Of a stretch of DNA of 64,000 bases, positions 19,303-30,329 are shown piece by piece (position 1 is the stretch's first letter; every line of letters begins with the position of its first letter). A program made the position numbers and the translations under genes. The DNA comes from Skeletonema tropicum (taxonomy: Eukaryota > Bacillariophyta > Thalassiosirophyceae > Thalassiosirales > Thalassiosiraceae). The DNA is taken from NCBI GenBank assembly GCA_037178625.1, contig CM074142.1:1922001-1986000 (forward strand). The letters are read 5' to 3'. A model generated the notes under the pieces. It had not been told where the DNA came from, did not search any database, and was given only the letters and a program-made list of their open reading frames with translations.

Positions 19303-20397
19303 ATGAGAGAGTTCAACATGAAAGAATTATTCTGTATTACCTTCCTATTCGCCGTCCCCCATTTCCCGTTTCAAAGTCATGTGGTGGCAGTTCGAGGAAA
19401 GGAAGGACATTCTGGATCAGTGCTGCCAATATTGGATAGCATTATTGAAAGGGAGGGCTGTGCATTGAGGCATCTACAGCGCCCAAGTGTGTGGTACAGG
19501 TACAGGGGGGGAGAAAGCGCTCAATTCAGACAATTCGAACAATTCCTCCATCGCTATGATGAATTGTTGCTCAGTCGTGGTGTTAAAAACTGTCTCAAGT
19601 GCAATAGAATCATTCCCGTACAGAATGAGAGCTGGTTTGACTTTCTCAACTTTTGTACAATTCAACAATATACGTGCTATGAATGTCTGAATCACTATTG
19701 TGCATACTGTGAGGACGATGACGGTGACAACATTCTCACCTGTTGCGGTGTTTGCGAAAGGCGACTTTGTGTAAATTGCCAGGAAAAGAAATTTTGTGGC
19801 TGCTGCCACAGTTACATTTGTGTGGATTGTGAAGAGTTAAAACCGTGTTCCGACGGGACTTGCGATGAATTCGTATGCAAAGAATGCATCACAGAGGAGC
19901 ACAGCGAGTGGAAAGGTTGTTGCAACTGTGAAAGGCAATTTTGTCAGAATTGCGATATGAGGTATCATTGTGATGACTGTCATAAGGAACATTGTGATTT
20001 CTGCGAACATGATTATGATGTTGACTGGGCTGTTTGTAACGGCTGTGGTGATGAATTCTGTGGCGATTGTAACAACAAAAAAGACTTTGACGCAATTCGT
20101 TTCTGCGAAACTTGTGAGACGTTGAGCTGTGGTAAATGCTTGGCTCGTATGTGCCGACATGAATTTCCTGACGAGAATGATTGCGCCGGATGTATCAAAA
20201 TGACTGCCTTTTTACTTTTGATGGAGAAGAGGGAGAAGATTAAGGACTTCCGAAACGAAATTGTTGCGGTAAAAGCTGAGAACATAGAGCTAAAGCAGCA
20301 AGTCGGACGAATGGAGGAGAAAGTAAACACCGAAATCAAAGAACTGAAGGAACAAGTCGAAGCACTTGAGGAGAAAATCAAAAGCATGGCAGTCTGA
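19303..20397 (+). CDS. Zinc-cluster (multi-CxxC) coiled-coil protein, left copy
   Basis: About 364 codons from ATG 19303. The first about 38 residues derive from the antisense strand of an LRR gene end and include a hydrophobic stretch (LFCITFLFAVPHF). From SVLPILDSIIEREGCALRHL on, the protein matches the C-terminal half of the F-box-like family at 42662-44143. About ten Cys pairs follow (for example CxxC-HYCAYC, RRLCVNCQEKKFCGCC, EFCGDCNNKK, LSCGKCLARMC), resembling serial B-box/RING-like zinc-binding modules. The C-terminal about 70 residues form a Lys/Glu coiled coil (ELKQQVGRMEEKVN...). Zinc binding is inferred from spacing; a ubiquitin-ligase role is possible but not shown. Confidence 0.75.
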   Translation: MREFNMKELFCITFLFAVPHFPFQSHVVAVRGKEGHSGSVLPILDSIIEREGCALRHLQRPSVWYRYRGGESAQFRQFEQFLHRYDELLLSRGVKNCLKCNRIIPVQNESWFDFLNFCTIQQYTCYECLNHYCAYCEDDDGDNILTCCGVCERRLCVNCQEKKFCGCCHSYICVDCEELKPCSDGTCDEFVCKECITEEHSEWKGCCNCERQFCQNCDMRYHCDDCHKEHCDFCEHDYDVDWAVCNGCGDEFCGDCNNKKDFDAIRFCETCETLSCGKCLARMCRHEFPDENDCAGCIKMTAFLLLMEKREKIKDFRNEIVAVKAENIELKQQVGRMEEKVNTEIKELKEQVEALEEKIKSMAV

Positions 20398-20441
20398 CGT
20401 GGGGCGCTGGCATTGGATAATCTAACTAAAGCACTGAATTC

Positions 20442-20838
20442 GTGAGCGACACAGAGAGTGGTAAGAAGATTTCTGCCATGACTGTGGACATAGACATGAT
20501 AGTTGGCCTTCTTGTCAAGGCTGTGGTGACAATTTCTGAGACAATTGCAACGAGGATCAAGGCATACACGCAGTACGAATCTGCAAGAGCTGTGATATTG
20601 CCTTGTGTGGTAAACGTCGGAATGAAGATGAAGCGCCAAACGAGATCGCTTGCGCTCGATCTCGATGTATCAAGAAGCTAGAGCTAGAGATCGAGAACAA
20701 AACCCTGAAGGAACAAGCCATGTAGGATCATAATAACTTTCTGCAGGAGCAATTGCAGTATCAAAAGGTCAGGGTCAAAGAACTAGAGGAGAAAATGAAT
20801 CTCATGATCAGCAGAAGTGGTCAAGATCAAGATGAATA
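20442..20838 (+). pseudogene. Zinc-cluster family C-terminal fragment
   Basis: In the frame beginning near 20459 the fragment reads EDFCHDCGH...CQGCGDNF, then one TGA, then DNCNEDQGIHAVRICKSCD and a coiled-coil tail ELEIENKTLKEQ. This matches the end of the protein at 42662-44143 (CNEHQGIHAVRVCKSC). The stop and further substitutions mark it as a relic of a second, more 42.7-kb-like family member placed in tandem. Confidence 0.7.
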
Positions 20839-20879
20839 GCAGATAGACGGTGTTTCTCTTGGCACATAATGCAGAGATA

Positions 20880-20965
20880 CTTTAGACTCCTCGCCTAAAA
20901 AATAGTACACAGCCTCAATCAGATCAGGCCTCGTGCTTCTTGTCACCAGATGAACGCGCCATGAA
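20880..20965 (-). mobile_element. Possible copia-type RT remnant, left arm
   Basis: The minus strand reads VTRSTRPDLIEAVYY, resembling the conserved YLxxxTRPDIxxAVxxLSR block of Ty1/copia polyproteins. The mirror copy at 32405-32500 is longer and clearer. It is very short, so the assignment is tentative. Confidence 0.3.
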
Positions 20966-21051
20966 TGAGACGGCCTTTTTCTAACAAGGCCCACCCACGA
21001 CAGAACGTGCTTTCTCTGTGCAGTGTTTTACAGACTGTAATTCTCCGACAC

Positions 21052-21067
21052 GTGCTGACGTCAGCCT
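21052..21067. promoter_or_regulatory. CRE-like palindrome upstream of AOX-A (left)
   Basis: The palindrome gctgacgtcagc with the TGACGTCA core at 21056-21063 lies 163 nt before the AOX-A ATG. The same block, followed by gagaattacagtctgtaaaacac in the other orientation, occurs before right AOX-A and AOX-B. TGACGT elements are known CO2/cAMP-responsive sites in diatom promoters, bound by bZIP factors. A regulatory role here is inference from conservation and position. Confidence 0.6.
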
Positions 21068-21226
21068 CTCCAAAGCTGCCTCTTTTTTCAATAAGTAGTA
21101 ATTCCGTCGTAGTACAAAAATCCTCCTCTTTGCTCTTTTCAAACTGGTATTGTAGTACCATATTTTTTCACTCTTGCATCTATCCAATCACTACTTACCC
21201 ATCCAACTATCAATCAGTCAATATCA

Positions 21227-22855
21227 ATGACTCTCGAAGTAACTCTAATTCGGTACGGCAGACGTCTACTCACCACCAAGAGCACGCTCATCGGTGGCTC
21301 AGCTACCAAATCTTGTGTCACATGGAGCCGACTTGCTGTTCTTCCTTCGTTGACAAGCACCACAAGCGGCAGCTTCCGTTTCAACAGCAGCGGCTGCAGC
21401 GGCGGCGGCGGCGGCGGCGGACAACCGTATCATCAACATCTTATCAAAAGCAACAGCCGTCGCTCCATCCACAACAGCAACATCATCAAGCTCGCAGAGG
21501 CAGAGAATAACTCAGGCCTCGGCTTCCTCCAAAACCTCTCCCCCAAAGTCCGCACCGCCATCCTCTCCGACCTCAACTCCGTAGATCTCGACAAAAATGG
21601 CATCATCGACTCTGACGAACTCAAACTCCTCCTCTCAAAACATGCCACATCCTTCACCGACGATGAGGTGGTTGAACTCGCTGAATTGTTCTACACGTCG
21701 ACTGGTGGGCATTGGGTGGAGGTCATGCGCTTCCTCGAGGCCTTGGATGCGGCGATTGATGAGAAGAGTACAAGTGGCGGTGGGGAGATGATTGAGGGTG
21801 AGACGAGTCCCTTGGTGGAGGGGGGCAAGTTTAAGACTAATCCGCTTGGGATCGGGACTTGCGTGTTGGATTTGTTTGGATGCGTATGTCTACCTTTTTG
21901 TGCAAGTAGCAAGTTTGCTCTTATTTTCGTCATCATGATGCTGATGCTTGCACTATCTACTTCTCTGTGAATCATTGTGACCACTAATTCTATCTTCTAC
22001 TACTTCTACCGTCAACACACATACACATATATATCAACAGTGTTCTCCAAGACACATGGAAAGTATACACCCGAACAACTCAACATCGAACTAACACACG
22101 TCCCACCCATCACCAAACTAGACAAGGGTGCACTATTCGCAGTCAAATGCTTCCGGTTCGGATTTGATCAAGCCACTGGTTGGAATCGGGGCAGTATGAC
22201 CCCCGAGAAGATTTTGAACCGAGCCATCTTTTTGGAGACTGTGGCAGCCATTCCTGGTATGGTGGCGGCGATCATTCGTCACTTTCGAAGTTTGAGGAAT
22301 ATGACGAGGGATGGAGGGATGTTGAACATGTTCTTGGAGGAGGCGAATAATGAACGTATGCATTTGTTGACATTTATCCGATTGAAGGATCCTGGAATGA
22401 TCTTTCGTGTGGCAGTGATTGGAGCTCAGGGAGTCTTTGCAACTGGGTTTGGATTGGCATATGTGGCCTCTCCGGCATTTTGTCATCGATTCGTTGGATA
22501 TATTGAAGAGGAGGCATGCATGACGTACACGAAGATTATCAAGGCAATCGAGGAAGCTGAGGAGGGCTCCGAGTTGGCACAGTGGAGGACTCAGGATGCA
22601 CCCAAGATTGCCAAGGGGTATTGGCATCTTGGTGAGAAAGGAACTGTGTTGGATGTGATGAGAGCAGTGCGTGCGGATGAGGCGGAACATCGAGATGTAA
22701 ATCATGCCGTGAGTGGTGTCGTGGAGGATACGGTGAATCCTCTGCATGATCCACGAGAGAAATTGGATAGCATGCTGACCAAGTATGTGAAGGATATTAT
22801 GGAGAGGGAGCAGCAAGAGCAAGCGCAGGGGATTGATAAGAAAGTTGTTGCCTAA
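21227..22855 (+). CDS. AOX: AOX-A, EF-hand alternative oxidase, left copy
   Basis: The enzyme is a ubiquinol:oxygen oxidoreductase of the inner mitochondrial membrane that bypasses complexes III and IV. Exon 1 starts at ATG 21227 with an Arg/Ser-rich leader (MTLEVTLIRYGRRLLTTKS), a Gly-rich run and a canonical EF-hand loop DLDKNGIIDSDE; a second EF-hand is degenerate (STGGHWVEVMRFLEAL). Exon 2 begins at 22041 after an AG acceptor (atatcaacag). The donor is unresolved: GT at 21906 or 21888 keeps the frame, whereas the better-looking GTATGT at 21884 does not. Exon 2 has the di-iron motifs LETVAAIPG, NERMHL, IEEEA and RADEAEHRDVNH. AOX-B has no intron at this point. The left copy differs from the right one by GGHW for GGHG and a longer Gly run. 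Confidence 0.88.
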
Positions 22856-23575
22856 AGTGCAAGTGCGTCATAAACTTTGGTATGAAACTAGTTTAAGTAT
22901 ATGCTTTACATGATGATCTATTGAAGTGATGTGTAGTGCAAGTATTAATGTGGTCTATCTGGCTAAATAGGCATACTGTGACTCTTCTATTGGTAGACGA
23001 CACTAAGTTTTGACTGAAGTTCGAAGCGATTCTTATGCTCAGGTCATCAAGGTCCACTTGATTTGAGGTCACCTATTTACCAGCTGATGCTGATGCTGAC
23101 GAGGGCAGCATCAAAGGCGATCCTCAAAGCTCACGGCCCCGATGACTAGAGGAAAGCTCAGAGAGCGTAAGAGACTGCTACAACAAAGCTTTACTGTCAA
23201 AGAAAGCATGCCTCGATCTAACATGTTGTTACACCATTACTAATCAATACAACATCAATGTGATAATAACTAATCTATTGCCTACTTAACAGGCTACAAG
23301 AAGAAGTTGCTTAGCAGATTACCATGAAACAAGGTCATAAGTAGTACCTCTCTGAAACATGAAATCCCATAGCTTGCTTGCCCCGCTGCGCGTGTACGTG
23401 AGCTGGATTTGGAGGTAATAGTACGGTATCGTAGGGGGATGGGGGGCAACGCGCGTTCTTTATTTCCAACAGATTGCTCTACTTTCAGCGGGATGCCCCC
23501 GTTTGAGGAAGAATTATGCCCCGTGGGCGGACAACTTCTTTTGCTCACTCCAAATTCTCATTTCACCATGCTACA
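22856..23575. other. AOX-A 3' flank, no gene seen
   Basis: It is repeated in the right arm at about 29610-30329. It holds AOX-type 3' flank sequence (tcaggtcatcaaggtcca...aggtcacctattta), also seen after AOX-B, then GC-richer sequence with small open frames and no recognisable motif. Confidence 0.6.
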
Positions 23576-23813
23576 TAGGCTTTCGGGTATAAGGGGGAGC
23601 CGGGGGCGCCCCCTGAAATCGGGGTGGCTCGCAGGAGGCAAAATCGTCTAAATTGAGCTGCAAAAAGTCCTTTTTAGCCCGATTTCGCCTAGATTTAGCC
23701 CGAAATCACGGGAGAATCCTCTAACTAGCCGTCCCCCCGGTTTCTTGGAGGGGGAAAAGGAGGGGGAATCCCCCTGAAATCGGATAGGCCGCCCCCTTAT
23801 ACCCGAAAGCCTA
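23576..23813. mobile_element. MITE with 8-bp target duplication (hAT-like)
   Basis: A 238-bp element with inverted ends taggctttcgggtataagg and its complement ccttatacccgaaagccta, flanked by the exact 8-bp direct repeat atgctaca (23568-23575 and 23814-23821). The 8-bp duplication is typical of hAT-type elements. The interior is rich in G and C runs with no transposase. The inner breakpoint of the large inverted repeat falls inside its right terminal repeat (about 23802). Confidence 0.85.
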
Positions 23814-25310
23814 ATGCTACATGAGACGTGCACCATAAAAATAAAATGGCTACTTATGACGATGTGTTCATAATATCAAGCAACAAGCAGGTGGTGGTGA
23901 CGACAACAGGACAAGCAAGAGGCGGCAGCACCAAAGGTTAGTTCTTCCAGTTTATTATATTCACGTTGGCAAATCGATCAGAGAAGAGGAAGGGAAGAAC
24001 ATGGTATCGTAATTTGTTTGGAAAAGTTAATGGCCGAATGGAAGGTCGCCCTCTACTTTGGTGGTTGTAGAGTGCTCGTCTGCCTCAAAGTCTTACATTC
24101 AGTGTAATATTGTGGTCTTCATGGTGCGTGTAGAGGATCGGGCGAGCTGGCGTTCGAGTTGTTCAACCCTCCGTGGGCTGTGTATCAGCTGGCGCGTCAC
24201 CCCTGGATGTATCGACACGTCTCCATGAATGTATCATCCTTTGATCACGAGATAACGTCCCCCTTCGAACGTTTTATGCATCATGTGATTCTCTTTTGAC
24301 GGCGGTTGTGGTCATATATTTTGGTGTGTCTATTATCAACAATGCCTCGTCACATAATATTATCTAACCATCCATGATTCATTTTTTGTCCTTCCCATAG
24401 GCAGCGATGACAAATCAATACCTCTCTTATTATTATTATTGATCGAAAGCTACAGTTTCAGCGGGGGAAGATGAAACTCGATTGGAAGAGCTTTACACTT
24501 AACCAATGAGAATATCTTTAATGATCGTGTCTTAACTGATACAGAGGGGGATCCCCCCTCCCCCTCCTCCTCCTCCACGTGAGGATGGTGATCATTGGGA
24601 AGATGAAGAGCAGCAAATCCCAAGGATCCCTATTGATTCGGGCTTCTCCCACCTAGATCATATCGTCGAGACGTTACTCCAACAAAAGCCTGATCACGAT
24701 GTGTATCTATGGCAGCGTTGAGAGTGCTTACGATTCTTTCCGCCCTGGAGCGGATGTTGCGGATCAAGCTCCAATTATTGTTGTGCTATTACCCTGCCGA
24801 CCGGTCGAGTCCCTACTCCGTTTAGTTGGGAGAGTAAACAATCAAACGTCGGAGGAAAATCTCATGAGCTTCGAAGAACTCAATTATACTTGGGTTACTG
24901 CTGAAGATGGGTGCAGATAATCATTGTGAGTCTTCTTCTACATCATCTAATCGAAGTCTAGAGCCACCCTGCAAAGACATTTGTTTCCAAATCAAGAGTT
25001 CAGAATGCTTGACGTCTTGAATGCATTCAAGCAGGAGCAAAACTATTGACATAGATAGTACAGCCGTGACTCTCTTTCATGTGTGCAGCAATAAATAAAT
25101 ACAAAGTAAATCAGATATCGTGCAGCAGAACTGATTTGTTGCTGAATCTCAAATAATCTTCGTCATATTTGCCGCTTAGAGATGAATACTATCAGTCTCG
25201 CTCTCATATTATATGTATCTGTTTGTGTCAAACTTGAAACTTTCTCCGCCACCATACCGACTCAAACTAGCACATATTTGCTCGTATACTTATTAGGTTG
25301 CTAACAACAA
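23814..25310. other. Spacer between left arm and ankyrin gene
   Basis: No convincing gene. The longest plus-strand frame (24699-24920) lacks known motifs. A pyrimidine-rich run (ccccctccccctcctcc) lies near 24560. The last about 200 bp are the 3' flank of the ankyrin gene. Confidence 0.5.
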
Positions 25311-25347
25311 ATAATTTCTAGCTCTAATAATATTTATCCCATTTTAT

Positions 25348-28155
25348 TTACAGCTCATTTCGACTTTCATCCCTCTTCTTCTCGGCCTCCTCTTCCCTCT
25401 CCAATAACTCTGCGTCGGCATCTGGCTGGAAATCAAAATCAGCGGCAACATGCCCTTCCTTATCCTTCAATGTAGTATCAGCTCCTGCCTTCAATAGAAG
25501 GTCAACAAGTGTGGTGTGATTTGTAAGAGCCTCTTGAATCAATGGACCGGTGCCTCCATCATCGACGTCCTCCTCATCTGCACTGCCATCCTCACCTTCA
25601 CCCTTCTCCATCTTGGCATCGGTAATGAATTGAGAATATCTCTCCCACAGAGTCTCGACTTGGTTTTTGCCATTGTAAGCAAACATCAAGGCGGTGTGGC
25701 CATCAGTATTTTGAGCATTAACTTCCACGCCCTTGATTTGCAACAAAGCCTTGATGCAATCCAAGTGTCCACGAGCAGCTGCCGCCATCAACGAGTTGGT
25801 ACCCTCTTTATCTTTGGCGTTGACATCAGCCTTACCGGTGGATAGGAGCATATTAAGGATTTCGAGGTGGCCCTCGGAAGCTGAAGCCAATAGTGGTGTA
25901 ACACCCTCGTCACTACCCTCGTCGACCCAGTTCTCCTCTCCCTTCTTTGGTGCGGCAGCATGCTTGGCCAACAAGGCCTCGGTCACGTTGACAATGCCAC
26001 GATGAGCAGCCTGCAACAGTGTTGTAACCTTGTGATCATCTTTGTGGTACAAATCAGCACCCTTCTCAATCAAAAGTAGTGCAAAGTCAGCATTCTCAAC
26101 AATGATGCTATCCATGAGAATGTTGTGTGATCCTCCCTCCTCGTCAACGTAAGGTGTGTTGGGATCGGCACCGGCCTTGACTAGGACAGAGGCAACTTCA
26201 CCGTAGTTGCCCTTGAGGGCAAGGAGGAGTGGAGTTCGTTCTTCGTCATCCAAAACTGTAACATCAGCACCTGCATCAATCAACAATTGTACACATTCCA
26301 AGTGACCCTCCTCGGCGGCAACATGTACGGCAGTCACTCCATCAACATGAGGATCTTCATTGGGATCAACTGTTCCATCCTCAATCATTTGGGCCAACTT
26401 GTCCAAATAGTCAGGACGAGCAACAGCAATTGCATTGACATCTGCACCGTTATCAATCATGAGTTTCGTGCACTTGGGATGACCTCCTGCGGCAGCAAAC
26501 ATGACAGCAGTCCCCCCCGAATGTGATGGTAAATTGATATGTTCGATAAGTTCTGCCTTGGACATTTTCGTACTCAGAGCATCCAACAAGGCGGTGGTCC
26601 CGTCCAAGTCTCCCTTACTGGTGACAGCATGCAACGGTGTCACTCCATCCATATCAATAAGATCGGGCTTGGCACCCTTCTCCAACAAGAACTTGATGGC
26701 CTCACCAGCACCACCAGTCGATGCCTCTAAAAGTGCCGATCCACCATTCGAGTGCATCTCATTCACATCCACCTTACCAATATCAAAGAGCAATTTCATC
26801 GCCTCGATGTGTCCCGATGCCGCAGCATACATTAGTGGAGTTACATGTGTCTCATGCATCGCATTCACATCGGCCTTGGCATCCGTCAAAAGGTACTTGA
26901 TTGCATCCGTATGCCCATGAGCACACGCAATAATCAACGCCGTAAATCCCGTATTGGACACCAAATCCACATATCTCCCCTTGCTCTCCTCATCCTGCTC
27001 GGCCGACTTACTTTCCACCAACAACTTCAATACCTCCGTATTACCATTCTCAGCAGCATTCATCAATGCCGTAACTCCATCCCCATCCGCAAATCGTGCA
27101 TCGGCACCATTCTCCAATAACAACTTGGTCACTTCGGCATGTCCCCCCACGGCAGCAGTCATCAATGCCGATATATTATCCGAACGTGCATTATTCGGAT
27201 CGGCATGCTTCTTCAACAGAGCCTTGACCACCTCCACCTTGCCCTCACCAGATGCCAACCACAGGGCAGTCACACCGGAATTGGCACTAGCATCCACCTC
27301 TGCCCCCTCCTTGATTAAATAATCGACAATCTTGACATGTCCCTGAATACTCGCCTCCATCAATGCCGTAATCCCATCCTTATCCTTGGCATTCACATCG
27401 GCACCCTCCTTCAGAAGCAACTTGACAATATCCAAATGACCACTACTCGCCGCGGGGATAAGGGGGGTCAACTCATCCCAATCTCGTACATTGACATCAA
27501 TCTTCTCCTCATTGAGTAACTGTTGGACCAACTTCTTCTCCCCATCGGCCGCAGCCCCAATCAAACGTGCACCGGGGGCACTCATTGCCTCGATATCCTT
27601 GGCCGATGCAAATTGCAATTGCAACGGCGTGTACGGATATTCGGTACTATCGCACGGGGCCAATTTGACCTGAGTCGTCCCCCGTGGTCGAACGATGCAT
27701 TGTTGAATCCCCGAGGAGGATTCGGTGAGGACATACCCCGTGTTGGAATCTCCGTGGATATTCCACGATTTGGCACCGCAGTGTGTACATTTGGCCAATT
27801 TGGCGTCAATTGTTGTTGCACTAGTAGACTTGTCGGATGGGTCAATCTTGTCACACTTGAGTTTCGAGAGACATGTGCCATCCGGATCGGCATCACTTTC
27901 ACTGAGTGGACGTTTGTGAATTTGATAGGAGCCCGGTGATCCCACCACGAAGAAGAGAGTGTCGATGGAACAGCGTTTGAAGGTTTCACCGTGGAGGCAT
28001 AGGGAGTCGGTAGTGTCTTGAAGGAAGAAGGGTGGTGGGCCCTGTGTTTTGGTGACGCCGCCGCCGGAAGAGGAGGAGGAGGATGTGTCGTCTTTGGCTG
28101 CTGCTACTACGATGCCGAGATAGGCGAGGCAGCTGGCGATGGAGGCGAATCTCAT
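25348..28155 (-). CDS. Secreted ankyrin-repeat protein
   Basis: 935 codons from ATG 28155. It starts with a signal peptide (MRFASIASCLAYLGIVVAAA) and a Ser-rich linker. An N-terminal domain of about 170 residues contains paired Cys residues and SLCLHGETFKRC, WNIHGDSNTGYVL and QCIVRPRGTTQVKLAPC, which could form a ricin-B-like beta-trefoil (weak). From about residue 195 there are some 17 ankyrin repeats with the usual G-x-TPL...A...GH...VxxLLxxGAD pattern. The C-terminus is acidic then Lys/Glu-rich, ending KKRDESRNEL. The NEL end is reminiscent of, but not a proven, ER-retrieval signal. The protein is likely in the secretory pathway and mediates binding; the partner is unknown. An inverted, damaged copy lies at 37827-40335. 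Confidence 0.85.
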   Translation of the reverse strand: MRFASIASCLAYLGIVVAAAKDDTSSSSSSGGGVTKTQGPPPFFLQDTTDSLCLHGETFKRCSIDTLFFVVGSPGSYQIHKRPLSESDADPDGTCLSKLKCDKIDPSDKSTSATTIDAKLAKCTHCGAKSWNIHGDSNTGYVLTESSSGIQQCIVRPRGTTQVKLAPCDSTEYPYTPLQLQFASAKDIEAMSAPGARLIGAAADGEKKLVQQLLNEEKIDVNVRDWDELTPLIPAASSGHLDIVKLLLKEGADVNAKDKDGITALMEASIQGHVKIVDYLIKEGAEVDASANSGVTALWLASGEGKVEVVKALLKKHADPNNARSDNISALMTAAVGGHAEVTKLLLENGADARFADGDGVTALMNAAENGNTEVLKLLVESKSAEQDEESKGRYVDLVSNTGFTALIIACAHGHTDAIKYLLTDAKADVNAMHETHVTPLMYAAASGHIEAMKLLFDIGKVDVNEMHSNGGSALLEASTGGAGEAIKFLLEKGAKPDLIDMDGVTPLHAVTSKGDLDGTTALLDALSTKMSKAELIEHINLPSHSGGTAVMFAAAGGHPKCTKLMIDNGADVNAIAVARPDYLDKLAQMIEDGTVDPNEDPHVDGVTAVHVAAEEGHLECVQLLIDAGADVTVLDDEERTPLLLALKGNYGEVASVLVKAGADPNTPYVDEEGGSHNILMDSIIVENADFALLLIEKGADLYHKDDHKVTTLLQAAHRGIVNVTEALLAKHAAAPKKGEENWVDEGSDEGVTPLLASASEGHLEILNMLLSTGKADVNAKDKEGTNSLMAAAARGHLDCIKALLQIKGVEVNAQNTDGHTALMFAYNGKNQVETLWERYSQFITDAKMEKGEGEDGSADEEDVDDGGTGPLIQEALTNHTTLVDLLLKAGADTTLKDKEGHVAADFDFQPDADAELLEREEEAEKKRDESRNEL

Positions 28156-28592
28156 TGTTACTACTTTATTAATTTGATGTCCTTTGCTGTCTTTTTATTA
28201 TTATTATTATTCCTATCACTGCACTGGTTGAGTTGATTGGTTAGAATGAGAGGAAGATTACTGCCATCATCATCGTCATCCAAATCTTTGAAAAATTTAT
28301 GAACCCATCACCATCCATCAGCTGACGTGAGGATCCACGTGGAAAATTATGAGGTGAGCGATTGTAAATGCTGTACCTGTCAATTTTGAGACAGCAATCT
28401 CTCTCTATGTCATAGGATCTGTTAGTTTTGAGATAGACATCTCTTTCCTTATTGCGACGATTGCCAGCTCTAGCCAGCTGCTTTGTTCCTTGCAGTTGCT
28501 GTTTTCTTCAAACTTCACTTCTCGCTCGATCGTTTGCGAAATGTTCTTTGGCAGCGCCACACCACGACGACACCATACTTAAAAACCACCAT

Positions 28593-29537
28593 ATGAACAA
28601 CATGACATCATCCGCAAACGACAGCACCAAGCGCAAGCGTAGGCGACTCCTCGACGACAATAGTGAACACGCTGACGACGATGATGATTCTACTTCTTAC
28701 CTAACTCCACCGGATAGGTATCTGGATTCCGAGGACGACGCAGAATCAGAGGATGAGAGTTCAGAAGAAGATGAGGAATCAGAGGATGAGGATAGCACAC
28801 ATACACATCATGACAATAGTGATGACGAGAGCGAAGACGAAGAGGAAGAGGTTAGTGATGGTTGTGAGAGTGAGGATGCAGATGACGCCGTGTCTAAGGA
28901 TGCTGGAGTGGCAGGAGTACAAGAGCTGGAGGCTGAAACAACAGGAAATGTTGCTACTTACCTCTCTCTTCTTCCTAATGCAATATTAGCGCATGTAACA
29001 AATTATCTCGATGCTCCATCACGATTATTTTTGGCAGCTGCTCTCTCCAACCAAAACACATCAGCTACTGTTGCATCAAGAAGAAGTGGGAGGAACACGG
29101 TGGTCATCGCTGATCAAGATTGGAGGACATTTGATTTTGGAGATTTCGAGAGAGATCTGGCATCGAGACTCTTAGATGAAGATATCAGCGCCATTCTATC
29201 GTGCATCAATGCTGTCAATAAAGTGAAAAGGCTGAGGCTTACTAATTGTATCAATATTACCGGCGCAGGATTGGAGCCGCTTCGTGGATCGAAAAGGATC
29301 AAGCAGATCGATTTGAGTCTCGTTGATTATAACGAAACTCCTCATCTAGAACCGGACCCACCTATCTCATGTGAACACGTCTGTATAAGGGGGCGGCCTA
29401 TCCGATTTCAGGGGGATTCCCCCTCCTTTTCCCCCTCCAAGAAACCGGGGGGACGGCTAGTTAGAGGATTCTCCCGTGATTTCGGTCTAAATCTAGGCAA
29501 AATCGGGCTAAAAAGGACTTTTTGCAGCTCAATTTAG
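28593..29537 (+). pseudogene. N-terminal half of F-box/LRR zinc-cluster gene
   Basis: From ATG 28593 (or 28602) the protein has a basic NLS-like start (STKRKRRRLLDD), a long Glu/Asp/Ser stretch absent from its paralogues, an F-box-like helix pair (LLPNAILAHVTNYLDAPSRL) and an LRR segment (LRLTNCINITGAGLEPLRG...IDLSL). It is collinear with residues 1-160 of the gene at 42662. At 29383, exactly at the hinge before the zinc-cluster half, it runs into MITE sequence and stops at 29537 after about 50 foreign codons. The partner half is missing. Either it is a truncated gene, or the MITE's GTATAA acts as a splice donor (speculative). Confidence 0.75.
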
Positions 29538-29609
29538 ACGATTTTGCCTCCTGCGAGCCACCCCGATTTCAGGGGGCGCCCCCGGCTCCCCCTTATACCC
29601 GAAAGCCTA
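29383..29609. mobile_element. MITE right-arm copy, one end missing
   Basis: Reverse complement of 23576-23802. The outer terminal repeat (ccttatacccgaaagccta, ending 29609) and the tgtagcat duplication after it are intact. The inner end is cut within the terminal repeat, leaving gtataagg joined to the F-box gene. Confidence 0.85.
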
Positions 29610-30329
29610 TGTAGCATGGTGAAATGAGAATTTGGAGTGAGCAAAAGAAGTTGTCCGCCCACGGGGCATAATTCTTCCTCAAACGGGGGCATCCCGCTGA
29701 AAGTAGAGCAATCTGTTGGAAATAAAGAACGCGCGTTGCCCCCCATCCCCCTACGATACCGTACTATTACCTCCAAATCCAGCTCACGTACACGCGCAGC
29801 GGGGCAAGCAAGCTATGGGATTTCATGTTTCAGAGAGGTACTACTTATGACCTTGTTTCATGGTAATCTGCTAAGCAACTTCTTCTTGTAGCCTGTTAAG
29901 TAGGCAATAGATTAGTTATTATCACATTGATGTTGTATTGATTAGTAATGGTGTAACAACATGTTAGATCGAGACATGCTTTCTTTGACAGTAAAGCTTT
30001 GTTGTAGCAGTCTCTTACGCTCTCTGAGCTTTCCTCTAGTCATCGGGGCCGTGAGCTTTGAGGATCGCCTTTGATGCTGCCCTCGTCAGCATCAGCATCA
30101 GCTGGTAAATAGGTGACCTCAGATCAAGTGGACCTTGATGACCTGAGCATAAGAATCGCTTCGAACTTCAGTCAAAACTTAGTGTCGTCTACCAATAGAA
30201 GAGTCACAGTATGCCTATTTAGCCAGATAGACCACATTAATACTTGCACTACACATCACTTCAATAGATCATCATGTAAAGCATATACTTAAACTAGTTT
30301 CATACCAAAGTTTATGACGCACTTGCACT

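Larger units (their letters stand above)
18046..23802. repeat. Left arm of large inverted repeat
   Basis: This arm is the near-identical reverse complement of 29383-35331. It holds a decapitated AOX-B, the zinc-cluster gene, a pseudogene fragment and AOX-A, all on the plus strand, and ends inside a MITE. The outer end coincides with the LINE truncation point, the inner end with the MITE terminal repeat. The arm is about 190 bp shorter than the right one, mainly because of the segment at about 31977-32163. Confidence 0.9.

Noticed and set aside
23409..23651. 80-codon plus-strand frame in the MITE-proximal part of the arm
   Set aside because: It runs into the MITE, is low-complexity in places and has no motif; duplicated only because the arm is.
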